A stretch of DNA of 64,000 nucleotides from Clostridium_AM sp900759715. GTDB taxonomy: Bacteria > Bacillota > Clostridia > Clostridiales > Clostridiaceae. The notes beneath the pieces were generated by a model. That model ran no database searches. It worked only from the letters and a program-made list of their open reading frames with translations, and had not been told where the DNA came from. The stretch covers positions 1 to 64,000 of the forward strand of contig CAAEXF010000044.1 in the NCBI GenBank assembly GCA_900759715.1, written 5' to 3'. The first letter of the stretch is position 1; each line of letters begins with the position of its first letter. Positions 1 to 7,821 of this stretch are shown here, piece by piece. The position numbers and the translations under genes are program-made.

Positions 1-77
1 TGGTAGCGGAAATAGGACTTGAACCTACGACACTTCGGGTATGAACCGAATGCTCTAGCCAGCTGAGCTATTCCGCC
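1..77 (-). tRNA. tRNA-Met (CAU), elongator
   Basis: The reverse complement folds as a 77-nt tRNA with an encoded CCA end. The acceptor strands GGCGGAA and TTCCGCT pair with a terminal G-U, the anticodon stem TTCGG/CCGAA encloses loop TTCATAC, and the T arm is normal. The paired position 1-72 separates it from the initiator tRNA that lies next to it. It may be cut at or near the window edge, but the mature gene looks complete. Confidence 0.93.
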
Positions 78-90
78 ATATTATTTTTTT

Positions 91-166
<76 letters not shown>

Positions 167-170
167 ACAT

Positions 171-259
171 TGGTGCTGAAGACCGGAATCGAACCGGTAC
201 GGGTTTTAAAGCCCGCAGGATTTTAAGTCCTGTGCGTCTGCCAGTTCCGCCACTCCAGC
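171..259 (-). tRNA. tRNA-Leu (UAA)
   Basis: This is an 89-nt class II tRNA with a long variable arm (CGGGCTTTAAAACCCG). The acceptor is GCTGGAG and CCA is encoded. The anticodon stem CAGGA/TCCTG encloses loop CTTAAAA, giving anticodon TAA. It is the first gene of the three-tRNA minus-strand cluster. Confidence 0.94.
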
Positions 260-364
260 ACGTTGTATTGCTATCACCTAACGACATAGACTATTATATA
301 TTATATAAATATAGTTGTCAACTATATTTATTATATTTTTTAATGTAAATATTAGGTAATATTA

Positions 365-386
365 AAGAGGCTAAAATTAGCCTCTT
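365..386 (-). terminator. Terminator after the S1-domain gene
   Basis: The hairpin AAGAGGCTA / TAGCCTCTT lies just beyond the stop of the S1-domain gene, on the 3' side of the long minus-strand block. The following U tract is short (TTTAAT), so termination may be moderate. Confidence 0.6.
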
Positions 387-396
387 CATATCATTA

Positions 397-804
397 CTAA
401 CTTGAAGTTTTTTTACAGCCTCTACCTCTTGAATCCTGATGTTTCTTTAGATCTTGAAATCTTTCTTCACTATCCTTTAAGAACTTTGATAATCTGTCTT
501 CAAAATTTCCTTGATTGGGTCTAGCTTTTTCTCTTTGCCAATCTATCTCTACAGGTTTATAACTTTTTGTCTCTGGAACAGCTTGTTTTATAGATAGACT
601 TATCTTACCATTATCATCAACTGAAATTACTTTAACTTTTACTTTATCCTTTTCCTTCAAGTAATCTCTTATATTTTTCACATAAGTATCTGAAACCTCA
701 GATATGTGAACCAAGCCTGTTTTCCCATCGATATCCACAAATGCTCCAAAATTAGTGATATTAACTACTGTACCTTCTAGTATGCTTCCTGCCTTTAAGG
801 TCAT
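397..804 (-). CDS. yabR: S1 RNA-binding domain protein (YabR-like)
   Basis: This 135-residue protein has an S1 domain at about residues 5-72, recognisable from EGTVVNITNFGAFVDI and GLVHISEVS. It resembles the S1 repeats of ribosomal protein S1 and polynucleotide phosphorylase. A charged, disordered tail ends in RGRGCKKTSS. It is expected to bind RNA, probably on the ribosome; B. subtilis YabR is a general-stress-type S1 protein. It sits directly downstream of divIC, as in Bacillus, and is the last gene of the block. The RNA target cannot be inferred. Confidence 0.87.
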   Translation of the reverse strand: MTLKAGSILEGTVVNITNFGAFVDIDGKTGLVHISEVSDTYVKNIRDYLKEKDKVKVKVISVDDNGKISLSIKQAVPETKSYKPVEIDWQREKARPNQGNFEDRLSKFLKDSEERFQDLKKHQDSRGRGCKKTSS

Positions 805-866
805 ATTTAAAAGACTCCTCCTTAATAAAAATAATGTTTATATAAATTAAAAATTAAAAACAGAGA

Positions 867-1139
867 TTAGTTTTTTGTATCTATTACAGGAGTCTCGCCT
901 TGTTTAATAAGACCTAGCCTTTCTCGTGCCAGTTTCTCTATATACATGTCTGATTTAGACATCTTAACTTCGTCCTGCAATTTTCGGTTCTTTTCCTTAG
1001 CTTTTTGTTCTTCTATTTTTTTATCAGCTATCTGGTTTTTTATATTACGCATGGTTATTTGCTGATTAATAAATATATAACAAACGTAAGTCAATATCAA
1101 AACAAAAATTACATTTTTTCCTTTGATTTTATTTCTCAT
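867..1139 (-). CDS. divIC: Septum formation initiator DivIC/FtsB family
   Basis: This 90-residue bitopic membrane protein has a short basic N terminus and one membrane helix at about residues 10-26 (NVIFVLILTYVCYIFI). An extracytoplasmic coiled coil follows at about residues 30-65 (NQIADKKIEEQKAKEKNRKL), then a conserved tail with ERLGLIKQGET. That is the standard FtsB/DivIC plan. It should act in the divisome with FtsL and DivIB, and in spore formers also at the asymmetric septum. It lies between yabQ and the S1 gene as in B. subtilis, which supports the assignment. Confidence 0.92.
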   Translation of the reverse strand: MRNKIKGKNVIFVLILTYVCYIFINQQITMRNIKNQIADKKIEEQKAKEKNRKLQDEVKMSKSDMYIEKLARERLGLIKQGETPVIDTKN

Positions 1140-1221
1140 AATATAATCACCAAACTCCCAAATAGGGATTTATTTTTAATGCTATAATTACATTTTAATT
1201 TGATTTTCAATTTTCTTCAAG

Positions 1222-1632
1222 TTATTTTTTATAATTTCCTTTATTTTTTATTTTAATCAGATAAATTATGGTCTGAAATGGATAAAGTATCGAGTTTCTA
1301 GTCACTCTGAACACCCTTCCTAAAAACTTAAAAAGTTTATATTGAGAACTTATAAAGAATCTACTGATTAGTTTCATGTACAAATATATTCCTATTCCAA
1401 TCCAAAGATATACGTACATTCCTATATATGCATAGTCAGTATATAATAAAAACGTAAAAACTACTACTGAAGTAAATATCCAAAATAGAGTATCTTCTAT
1501 AAAAGTTATAATTTTATTTGAATTGTTAAAACCTCTTATTAATCTATATAGATCAAACAATACTCCTGTTATCATTCCTGAGACAAGACTAAATATTATT
1601 AAACCAAATTGCTGATTTATTGAAATTACCAT
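1222..1632 (-). CDS. yabQ: Spore cortex biosynthesis protein YabQ
   Basis: This 136-residue membrane protein has about four hydrophobic helices (for example residues 9-28, 44-64 and 70-88) and a basic tail. It matches the YabQ family by the N-terminal FGLIIFSLVSGMITGVLFDLYR and by position directly after yabP. In B. subtilis, YabQ is made in the mother cell and needed for cortex formation. It starts 10 nt after yabP ends, so the two form an operon. Confidence 0.9.
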   Translation of the reverse strand: MVISINQQFGLIIFSLVSGMITGVLFDLYRLIRGFNNSNKIITFIEDTLFWIFTSVVVFTFLLYTDYAYIGMYVYLWIGIGIYLYMKLISRFFISSQYKLFKFLGRVFRVTRNSILYPFQTIIYLIKIKNKGNYKK

Positions 1633-1642
1633 AATAGAGCTC

Positions 1643-1933
1643 CTATTTAAATAGTCTTGATATTAGACTTTCTTTTTCCTTCTTAATTTGACTGTTGGTG
1701 TAGATACAAGAGTTTATAGTTCCTATAATTATTACATCTCCATTTTGCACGTCTAGTTTATTCATCTTTAAGCCTTGTCCTTTTATATTAAGAGTGCCGA
1801 GGTTTGTATTTAGTACTATTTGATCTTCATTAAAGCTCACTACTTCAACAACGCCATTTAATATTAGTTTTTTTCTATTTTCAATACTTAATAAACTTTT
1901 CTTTTCTTCTATTTTTATTTCTTTTTTCTCCAT
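1643..1933 (-). CDS. yabP: Sporulation protein YabP
   Basis: This 96-residue soluble protein of the YabP/YqfC family has a conserved core with IENRKKLILNGVVEVVSF, followed by NLGTLNIKGQGLKMNKLDV. YabP is a mother-cell coat/cortex-associated protein of unknown biochemistry. A strong terminator (2041-2068) separates it from rqcP upstream. It therefore probably has its own sporulation promoter in 1934-2040, as the sigma-E-driven yabPQ unit of Bacillus does; no promoter was assigned by eye. Confidence 0.92.
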   Translation of the reverse strand: MEKKEIKIEEKKSLLSIENRKKLILNGVVEVVSFNEDQIVLNTNLGTLNIKGQGLKMNKLDVQNGDVIIIGTINSCIYTNSQIKKEKESLISRLFK

Positions 1934-2040
1934 ATTATCCCCTCCACCTGTAATTAATATATGATTGACTACAAATGGATATTACTAACTAAGCAATATT
2001 GAGTTAATTATATTTATATATATTAGCTCTTTATATAAAA

Positions 2041-2068
2041 ACTGCTGACATATAAATCTGTCAGCAGT
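2041..2068 (-). terminator. Terminator between rqcP and yabP
   Basis: Arms ACTGCTGACA / TGTCAGCAGT are followed on the minus strand by TTTTTATA. This ends rqcP transcription and isolates the sporulation pair yabP-yabQ. Confidence 0.85.
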
Positions 2069-2079
2069 GATAGGCTGGA

Positions 2080-2340
2080 TTATTCCTCATCTTCTTCTCC
2101 TGATATAATTTCATACATGCCTTGCGCATTTTCCTTTTTAACATGCTCTGTAATATTTATTATTTTAGCCTTTAGAGATTTGCTAGCATACTGAATTTCT
2201 ATAATATCGCCCTCTTTAACCTCTGTTCCGGGCTTAGCTACCTTCCCATTTATGCTAACTCTTCCCCCTTCACATGCCTCTTTTGCTACAGTTCTTCTCT
2301 TTATTATTCTGGAAACCTTAAGATATTTGTCTAATCTCAT
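2080..2340 (-). CDS. rqcP: Ribosome-associated quality control protein RqcP (YabO)
   Basis: This 86-residue protein is an S4 RNA-binding domain, visible at residues 1-50 (MRLDKYLKVSRIIKRRTVAK, then GGRVSINGKVAKPGTEVKEGD), with a short acidic tail. RqcP binds stalled 50S subunits carrying peptidyl-tRNA and works with RqcH to add poly-alanine tails. It is also related to Hsp15. The yabN-HU-rqcP order is the same as in Bacillus, apart from the placement of the HU gene. It has its own RBS (AAGGAG) after the HU terminator. Confidence 0.93.
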   Translation of the reverse strand: MRLDKYLKVSRIIKRRTVAKEACEGGRVSINGKVAKPGTEVKEGDIIEIQYASKSLKAKIINITEHVKKENAQGMYEIISGEEDEE

Positions 2341-2364
2341 AGCATATACTCCTTATTAAAAGAA

Positions 2365-2390
2365 AAAACCTAGATTTACACCCAGGTTTT
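2365..2390 (-). terminator. Terminator after HU gene
   Basis: Arms AAAACCT / AGGTTTT enclose a G-rich loop and are followed on the minus strand by a T run (TTTTTTCTTTT). It would let the abundant HU message be made separately from rqcP. Confidence 0.75.
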
Positions 2391-2399
2391 CTGAAATGA

Positions 2400-2675
2400 T
2401 TATTTGTTTACTTTATCTTTAAATTCTTTACCAGCTTTAAATACTGGAACTGTTGATTCTGGTATAGTTATTTCTTCTTTAGTTCTTGGATTTCTGCCAA
2501 CTCTTGCAGCTCTTTTTCTTGTTTCAAATGTTCCAAATCCAACTAATTGAACTTTATCTCCCTTTTCTAGTGTTTCTTCAACACTTTCTATAAAACCTTT
2601 TAACATTGCTTCTGCATCTTTTTTAGTTAATTTTGATTTCTCAGCTATGCTTGTAATTAATTCTGACTTATTCAC
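2400..2675 (-). CDS. hup: HU family DNA-binding protein
   Basis: This 91-residue nucleoid protein is a complete HU fold. It has an N-terminal helical dimerisation part (MNKSELITSIAEKSKLTKKD), then GFGTFETRKRAARVGRNPRT with the DNA-binding beta arm tip (RNPRTKEEI), and the C-terminal FKAGKEFKDKVN. HU bends DNA and compacts the chromosome. The start is GTG at 2675, fixed by the strong site AAGGAGG 8 nt upstream. Its own terminator suggests a highly expressed monocistronic unit. Confidence 0.96.
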   Translation of the reverse strand: MNKSELITSIAEKSKLTKKDAEAMLKGFIESVEETLEKGDKVQLVGFGTFETRKRAARVGRNPRTKEEITIPESTVPVFKAGKEFKDKVNK

Positions 2676-2788
2676 CTTTTTTACCTCCTTAAATATCGAG
2701 TATGCTTATTCATAGGCATACTAGCATATTCTTCACTAATTTTAAAAATCCTTCTTTTTTTACATCATTTTTACGTATAAGAGATAAA

Positions 2789-4234
2789 TTATTTATTTTT
2801 AGCCTCTTCCCAAAGCATATCCATTTGCTCTAATGTCATATTGGCCATATCAACACCTTTAGATTTGGCTACTTCCTCTATATACGAAAAACGTTTTATA
2901 AACTTCTCTATAGTATAATTTAATGCAAACTCGGGGTCAATGTCAAGGAATCTTGCAACATTTACGGAAGCAAATATCAAATCTCCTATTTCTTCTACTA
3001 TTTTTGCCATTTCCTTGCTTTTATATACACCTTTTACTTCATAATATTCTTCTAAAACCTTATCTAATGCATCTTCAATTTTATTCCAATCAAAACCAAC
3101 CTTCGCAGCCTTTTTTTGAACCTTCTCAGCCCTCATGAGAGCAGGAAGATTTTTAGGTACATGTTTAAGTTCATCAGTATAACTTATAAGCCCTTGTTCC
3201 TTTTTCTTTATTTTATCCCAATTTGTTAAAACTTCTTCAGGTGTATCTGCATTTATATTACTAAATACATGCGGATGTCTATTTATCATTTTTATGCAAA
3301 TTTTCTCAATCACATCATTAATATTAAAAAATCCATTTTCTTTACCTATTTGCGCATGAAAAACTATTTGAAGCAATACGTCTCCTAATTCTTCGGCCAA
3401 TTTGTCATCATCTTTCTCATCTATGGCCTCCAGAACTTCATAGCTCTCTTCTACAAGGTATCTTTTTAAACTCTCATGTGTCTGTTCTTTATCCCACGGA
3501 CATCCATCGTTAGATCTTAATTTTCCCATTATATCTAATAAATCGTAAAAGTCTTTAGTACTATCTATATCTCTCGGAATATATATTGATGTTAGATAAT
3601 CAATATCATCTTGTCTGTCCAGCTCGTATAATGGCATTTTTCTTATGCTTTCCAAGTTTTTAACACCGGCTGCCCTTACAAAGTATATTTCAAAATCATC
3701 TTTGTAATATTCCATTAGAGAAAGCTTTACCTCAGATGCAATAAATTTATCGTATACTTGAGTTATAATGGTGCCAACCCTCTTATCTAATACTTGATTA
3801 TTTATATCAAAAGCATCTATTATTTTAATTCCTTCTACAGGATCTATCTTTAGACTCTCCATGAGGGCATCTACAAAACTAACTGCAGGAACAATTTCCG
3901 TTTCTATAGACTTTTTTTCACAAAGTTCAAGTAAAATATTTACTGATTTTTCTGCAACTAAAGGATGTCCTGGCACAGCATAAACTATATCATTGAACTT
4001 ATTTTGCTGATCTATTAAGTCTTCTGCTATAGAACTATATACTTGATCAAAACTTTCTCCTTCTTCGTACTTATTATCGTAAGTTTCAAATAATATATTA
4101 TTATTTTTTAAATAATCTACAGTAGGGTGCTTTTCTGTTCTTAAATAAATTTTAGATGCACTTTTCAATACCTCCAGAGCCCCAATGGTAAGCGCTTCCT
4201 TCGAACCAGGCCCCAATCCAATTATTTTTATCAT
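2789..4234 (-). CDS. mazG: Tetrapyrrole-methylase/MazG fusion protein (YabN)
   Basis: This 481-residue two-domain protein has an N-terminal half (about 1-220) that resembles SAM-dependent tetrapyrrole methylases (IKIIGLGPGSKEALTIGA, and VYAVPGHPLVAEK). The C-terminal half holds a MazG pyrophosphohydrolase with CPWDKEQTHESLKRYLVEE and the metal-binding EELGDVLLQIVFHAQ, then a second partial MazG-like helical region. MazG hydrolyses NTPs to NMPs and limits toxic nucleotides; the role of the methylase half in YabN is not established. It overlaps the upstream flippase gene by 4 nt (ATGA), so the two are translationally coupled. Confidence 0.93.
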   Translation of the reverse strand: MIKIIGLGPGSKEALTIGALEVLKSASKIYLRTEKHPTVDYLKNNNILFETYDNKYEEGESFDQVYSSIAEDLIDQQNKFNDIVYAVPGHPLVAEKSVNILLELCEKKSIETEIVPAVSFVDALMESLKIDPVEGIKIIDAFDINNQVLDKRVGTIITQVYDKFIASEVKLSLMEYYKDDFEIYFVRAAGVKNLESIRKMPLYELDRQDDIDYLTSIYIPRDIDSTKDFYDLLDIMGKLRSNDGCPWDKEQTHESLKRYLVEESYEVLEAIDEKDDDKLAEELGDVLLQIVFHAQIGKENGFFNINDVIEKICIKMINRHPHVFSNINADTPEEVLTNWDKIKKKEQGLISYTDELKHVPKNLPALMRAEKVQKKAAKVGFDWNKIEDALDKVLEEYYEVKGVYKSKEMAKIVEEIGDLIFASVNVARFLDIDPEFALNYTIEKFIKRFSYIEEVAKSKGVDMANMTLEQMDMLWEEAKNK

Positions 4235-5784
4235 GCATGTTCTCTCCTTTGCTTTTTAAAAAGCTTTTTCTTCACGTAGCTATATCTAAATATTCTGAGC
4301 AAAATTACTAATATTCCATATATAACCATACCAGAAGCTATAGATACGAAGCAGGATATCTTGCTACTTATGGTATAATTATAGACATTCATGTAGATAA
4401 TTACAACCGCTATTATCATTAAAAGTGATGCAAATGCTGGTTTAATAAATATATCTGAAATATTCAATCTGATCTTAAGCCTTTTAGCTAAAAACAATAT
4501 GTTTAGTAATGAGGCTACTATATAACCACCTATACTGCCTATTACAGCTCCGTAGATATTTATATTGGGCATAGGTACCATTAATAAAGTAATAACAACC
4601 TTTACGATGCACCCTAACCCCAAAATAAGCACAGGCATAATATAATATCCTACTCCTTGTAATATTGCAGTAGAAGTTTGTGCAATTATTATAAAAGGAA
4701 TAGATATAGCTGAATACTGAAGTATTTCAAACCCAGCTGATTGTCCAGGAAATATTAAGTTTAGAATAGGCCATGCAAGACAAAATAGTCCAGCACAAGA
4801 AGGAAGTGCAATTACCATAGAAAGCTTCATAGCTAGTTCTATTTTATTGTCAACCTCAAGTTTTCTCTTTAATATGTGTGCCTCTGCAATTATAGGAACT
4901 AAGGAAGCACATAGCGCTGCCGATAGAGTAAGCGGAACATTTATCATGATAAATGCTTTTCCAGTAAGTTGTCCATATAATATAGTTGACTGTTTATAAG
5001 TAAAACCTGCTTCTAAAAGCTTCTGTGGAACCAGCGCTGAATCTATAAGGCTCATTATACTACTTACTGCTGCTCCTAGTGAAACAGGTATGGCAATATA
5101 CAGCAATTTTCCCAATACATCGGTATTGTCTCTAACCTTTTTTACCTTAAACTCTTTTCTTATTTTAAAGTATTTTGCTACAAGATATATACCGCCAAAT
5201 ACTCCTCCTGCTGCTGCTCCTAATGCAGCACCACCAGCTGAGTACTCAATACCTCTAGGTAATAGTATATAGGCAAGTCCAACTCCTATAACTACCCTTC
5301 CTATTTGCTCTATAATCTGAGATACTGCTGGATAGTTCATATTTTGTAGTCCTTGAAAAAATCCTCTAAATACACTCATTATCGATATAAAGATAGGTGC
5401 AAAAGCAATAGATATTAGTGAATAATAAGATTTGTTATCCCACTTTAAAAAGTGTACTATAGGCTTTGAAAAAATAAGTAGTATAGCTGTAAACCCCGCT
5501 CCTAATATAATCATAAGAAGCATAGCTTTTCTTAATACTAAAATTACACCCTCCTCATCGTGAATAGCATTACTCTCCGATACCATTTTGGAAATCGCTA
5601 CCGGTATGCCTGATGCCGCTGCAATAAAAAACATATATAGAGGAAATGACATTTGATAATATCCTACCCCTTCGTCACCAATAAGCATCTGCAATGGCCA
5701 TCTAAAAAATAATCCTAGAAACTTTGCCAGTAGTCCTGCAACTCCTAATATAAAAGTTCCTTTAATAAGTGATTGTTTTTTCAT
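4231..5784 (-). CDS. MVF/SpoVB-type polysaccharide flippase
   Basis: This 517-residue integral membrane protein has about 14 hydrophobic helices and belongs to the oligosaccharidyl-lipid/polysaccharide exporter group (MurJ, SpoVB, YtgP). The N-terminal LIKGTFILGVAGLLAKFLG and the GIPVAISKMVSE region are typical. Members flip lipid-linked cell-wall precursors. Its place between spoVT and yabN corresponds to B. subtilis yabM, so a cortex or wall precursor role is plausible. The start at 5784 has a G-rich site (GGGGGTATTTTT) upstream. Which lipid it moves cannot be told from sequence. Confidence 0.9.
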   Translation of the reverse strand: MKKQSLIKGTFILGVAGLLAKFLGLFFRWPLQMLIGDEGVGYYQMSFPLYMFFIAAASGIPVAISKMVSESNAIHDEEGVILVLRKAMLLMIILGAGFTAILLIFSKPIVHFLKWDNKSYYSLISIAFAPIFISIMSVFRGFFQGLQNMNYPAVSQIIEQIGRVVIGVGLAYILLPRGIEYSAGGAALGAAAGGVFGGIYLVAKYFKIRKEFKVKKVRDNTDVLGKLLYIAIPVSLGAAVSSIMSLIDSALVPQKLLEAGFTYKQSTILYGQLTGKAFIMINVPLTLSAALCASLVPIIAEAHILKRKLEVDNKIELAMKLSMVIALPSCAGLFCLAWPILNLIFPGQSAGFEILQYSAISIPFIIIAQTSTAILQGVGYYIMPVLILGLGCIVKVVITLLMVPMPNINIYGAVIGSIGGYIVASLLNILFLAKRLKIRLNISDIFIKPAFASLLMIIAVVIIYMNVYNYTISSKISCFVSIASGMVIYGILVILLRIFRYSYVKKKLFKKQRREHA

Positions 5785-5908
5785 AAAAATACCCCCGAAT
5801 CATCGTATGACAAAAGCCTTGTCTCAATGTTTTTCACTTTAAAACTTATATAACCAAAAATAATTTATCTCTATGTTTATAATTATTTAAAATTAGGGGG
5901 TATTATTA

Positions 5909-5957
5909 CTTTATAGATGAATATTTTTTATCTTAGTGTCAATAATCATCTATAAAG
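5909..5957. repeat. Inverted repeat upstream of flippase gene
   Basis: Two perfect 12-bp arms, CTTTATAGATGA (5909-5920) and TCATCTATAAAG (5946-5957), are separated by 25 bp between the spoVT terminator and the flippase start. It is AT-rich with no U run on either side. An operator or transcript hairpin is possible. Confidence 0.55.
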
Positions 5958-5968
5958 CAGTAAATAAG

Positions 5969-5987
5969 ATGGCAGCATAGCTGCCAT
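5969..5987 (-). terminator. Terminator after spoVT
   Basis: The GC-rich hairpin ATGGCAGC / GCTGCCAT lies immediately after the spoVT stop codon and is followed on the minus strand by CTTATTTA. This makes spoVT a separate unit from the flippase gene. Confidence 0.8.
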
Positions 5988-5988
5988 T

Positions 5989-6543
5989 TTATTGTTCCAT
6001 TTGCTTTCCTAAGAAGGACGATGCAGTTTCAGCTAATTTAGCTTCAACCTCACTAAATTTTATTCCTTCTTCCTTAGCTACAATAATTACAGCTCCAATT
6101 GCATCTCCTTCTGCAATTATAGGGGAAATTACTTGTGCAGAATATTTTCCTTCTATCTCTTCATCATCATATAAAGCTATAGTCTTTTCTTTTCCTTCTC
6201 CAAGAGAAACAGATTTTCTTTCCTCTATCATTTTTTCAAGATCACTGCTTACTTTCTTTTCTAAGTACTCTTTTTTTGGTGATCCACTTATTGATATTAT
6301 GCTATCCTTATCACATATAATAACTATATTTCCTATTGTTTGTTGTAAGGATTCTGCATAGCCTTTTGAAAAATCACTTAATTCACCTATTGGAGAATAT
6401 TTCTTAAGTATAACGCCTCCTTCTCTATCTGTGAAAATTTCCAAAGGATCTCCTTCTCTTATTCTAAGAGTTCTTCGTATTTCCTTTGGTATAACCACTC
6501 TACCTAGATCGTCTATGCGTCTAACAATACCTGTTGCTTTCAT
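5989..6543 (-). CDS. spoVT: Stage V sporulation protein T
   Basis: This 184-residue transition-state regulator has an N-terminal AbrB/MazE swapped-hairpin DNA-binding domain (MKATGIVRRIDDLGRVVIPK, then EIRRTLRIREGDPLEIF). A C-terminal GAF-like domain (about 55-180) ends FLGKQMEQ. SpoVT acts in the forespore, tuning sigma-G-dependent genes. The length and residues 1-55 match the family very closely. It has its own terminator and a 180-bp upstream region, consistent with independent control. Confidence 0.97.
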   Translation of the reverse strand: MKATGIVRRIDDLGRVVIPKEIRRTLRIREGDPLEIFTDREGGVILKKYSPIGELSDFSKGYAESLQQTIGNIVIICDKDSIISISGSPKKEYLEKKVSSDLEKMIEERKSVSLGEGKEKTIALYDDEEIEGKYSAQVISPIIAEGDAIGAVIIVAKEEGIKFSEVEAKLAETASSFLGKQMEQ

Positions 6544-6670
6544 TGTTTAGTACCTCCTATATAATATAAATATAAGTTGTATTAATATTATCTTTCTAAA
6601 TATGAAATTTTATACACAATTGTTACTTAAATTGGTAAGCACATATAAAATTTTTTATATAAACAAAAAT

Positions 6671-6703
6671 AAACCACAGCATTTTATTATTATGCTGTGG
6701 TTT
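6671..6703. terminator. Terminator after prsA
   Basis: The hairpin AAACCACAGCAT / ATGCTGTGGTTT is flanked by AAATAAA and TTTATTTT, so it would work in both directions. It lies just after the prsA stop codon. Confidence 0.85.
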
Positions 6704-6721
6704 ATTTTATATTTTATGCAG

Positions 6722-7744
6722 TTATTGAAGATTTTTTTCATTCTTAGTTATTTTAGCTGATTTTTTCCACTCATCAATCTTTTGTGAAAGTATTTTATTT
6801 TTTTCTTGACTTTCTAACTGCTGTCTTATTTGATCTTTTACTGTTTCAAGTTTCTTAACAGGATATTCTTCCTTCTTTATAGTTTTTATTATATGGTATC
6901 CAAATTGAGTTTTTACAGGCGCTGATATAGCTCCTTCTTTTTGTCCTATAGCAGCAGCCATAAATGTAGGGTCGAATCCTGAATCAACATAATTCACAGT
7001 TCCTAGATCTCCACCCTTGTCTTTTGAACCAGGGTCCTGCGAAACTTCTTTTGCAACCTTTGCAAAGTCTTCACCTTTATCCAATCTCTCTTTTACCTTT
7101 TTAGCTTCATCTTCTGTTTTAACTAATATATGGGCCACATGTATTTTATTAGGTTTTTCTGTAAATTGCGCTTGATTTGCAGTATAATACTCTTGAACTT
7201 TCTTATCATCAATTTTTACATCTTTTGTTACATTATCCACAATGTTTTTAATAATTGCTTGACTTCTTAATTGTGTAAACAACAAATTCTTTAAGGACTC
7301 CTCAGTAAAGCCCTGTTGTTTTAAAGCTTCTTGAAACTTACTAGTGTCATTTCCAAAGGACTTTTTAGTCTCATCAAATTGTTTAGCAGCTTCATCCTTT
7401 AATTTTGAGTCATCTGGAAGCAGATTTAACTCTTTTGCTTTTTGCTCAATAACTTTTTGAGTTATCATATCATCTAATATTTTTGTTCTCTGTTCTGTAA
7501 GGACACCTTTAGCCTCTTCATTTTTTTCATAGTTTTCACCGTATTGTTGCTTAACCTGAGCTATAACCTGGCGCATATTCATATCATTATCTAGGTCTGC
7601 TCTAGTAATTTTTTCACCATTAACCACTGCTACAGGACTTTTAGCTATTGCTTCTGGTGTTTTTGCTATCATATTACAACCAACAGCTGAAAATCCAAGC
7701 ATTGTTATTAAAGCTGTACACATTAGTTTTTTTATATTTTTCAC
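6722..7744 (-). CDS. prsA: Foldase lipoprotein, PrsA family peptidyl-prolyl isomerase
   Basis: This 340-residue secreted lipoprotein has a signal peptide at 1-22 with lipobox FSAVGC, so Cys23 is the lipid-modified residue. A SurA-like N-terminal helical chaperone region follows (about 40-185), then a parvulin rotamase domain at about 195-295 (KIHVAHILVKTEDEAKKV, GDLGTVNYVDSGFDP, FGYHIIKTI) and a charged helical tail. It folds exported proteins on the outer face of the membrane. It lies between spoVT and mfd, where many clostridia place it. Confidence 0.94.
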   Translation of the reverse strand: MKNIKKLMCTALITMLGFSAVGCNMIAKTPEAIAKSPVAVVNGEKITRADLDNDMNMRQVIAQVKQQYGENYEKNEEAKGVLTEQRTKILDDMITQKVIEQKAKELNLLPDDSKLKDEAAKQFDETKKSFGNDTSKFQEALKQQGFTEESLKNLLFTQLRSQAIIKNIVDNVTKDVKIDDKKVQEYYTANQAQFTEKPNKIHVAHILVKTEDEAKKVKERLDKGEDFAKVAKEVSQDPGSKDKGGDLGTVNYVDSGFDPTFMAAAIGQKEGAISAPVKTQFGYHIIKTIKKEEYPVKKLETVKDQIRQQLESQEKNKILSQKIDEWKKSAKITKNEKNLQ

Positions 7745-7821
7745 AGTTTATTCCTCCACTTCTCTTAATGTTTTAGCGCAATACAAACTAATTTTAACAC
7801 AAAAGTATTTTTACTACAAAG

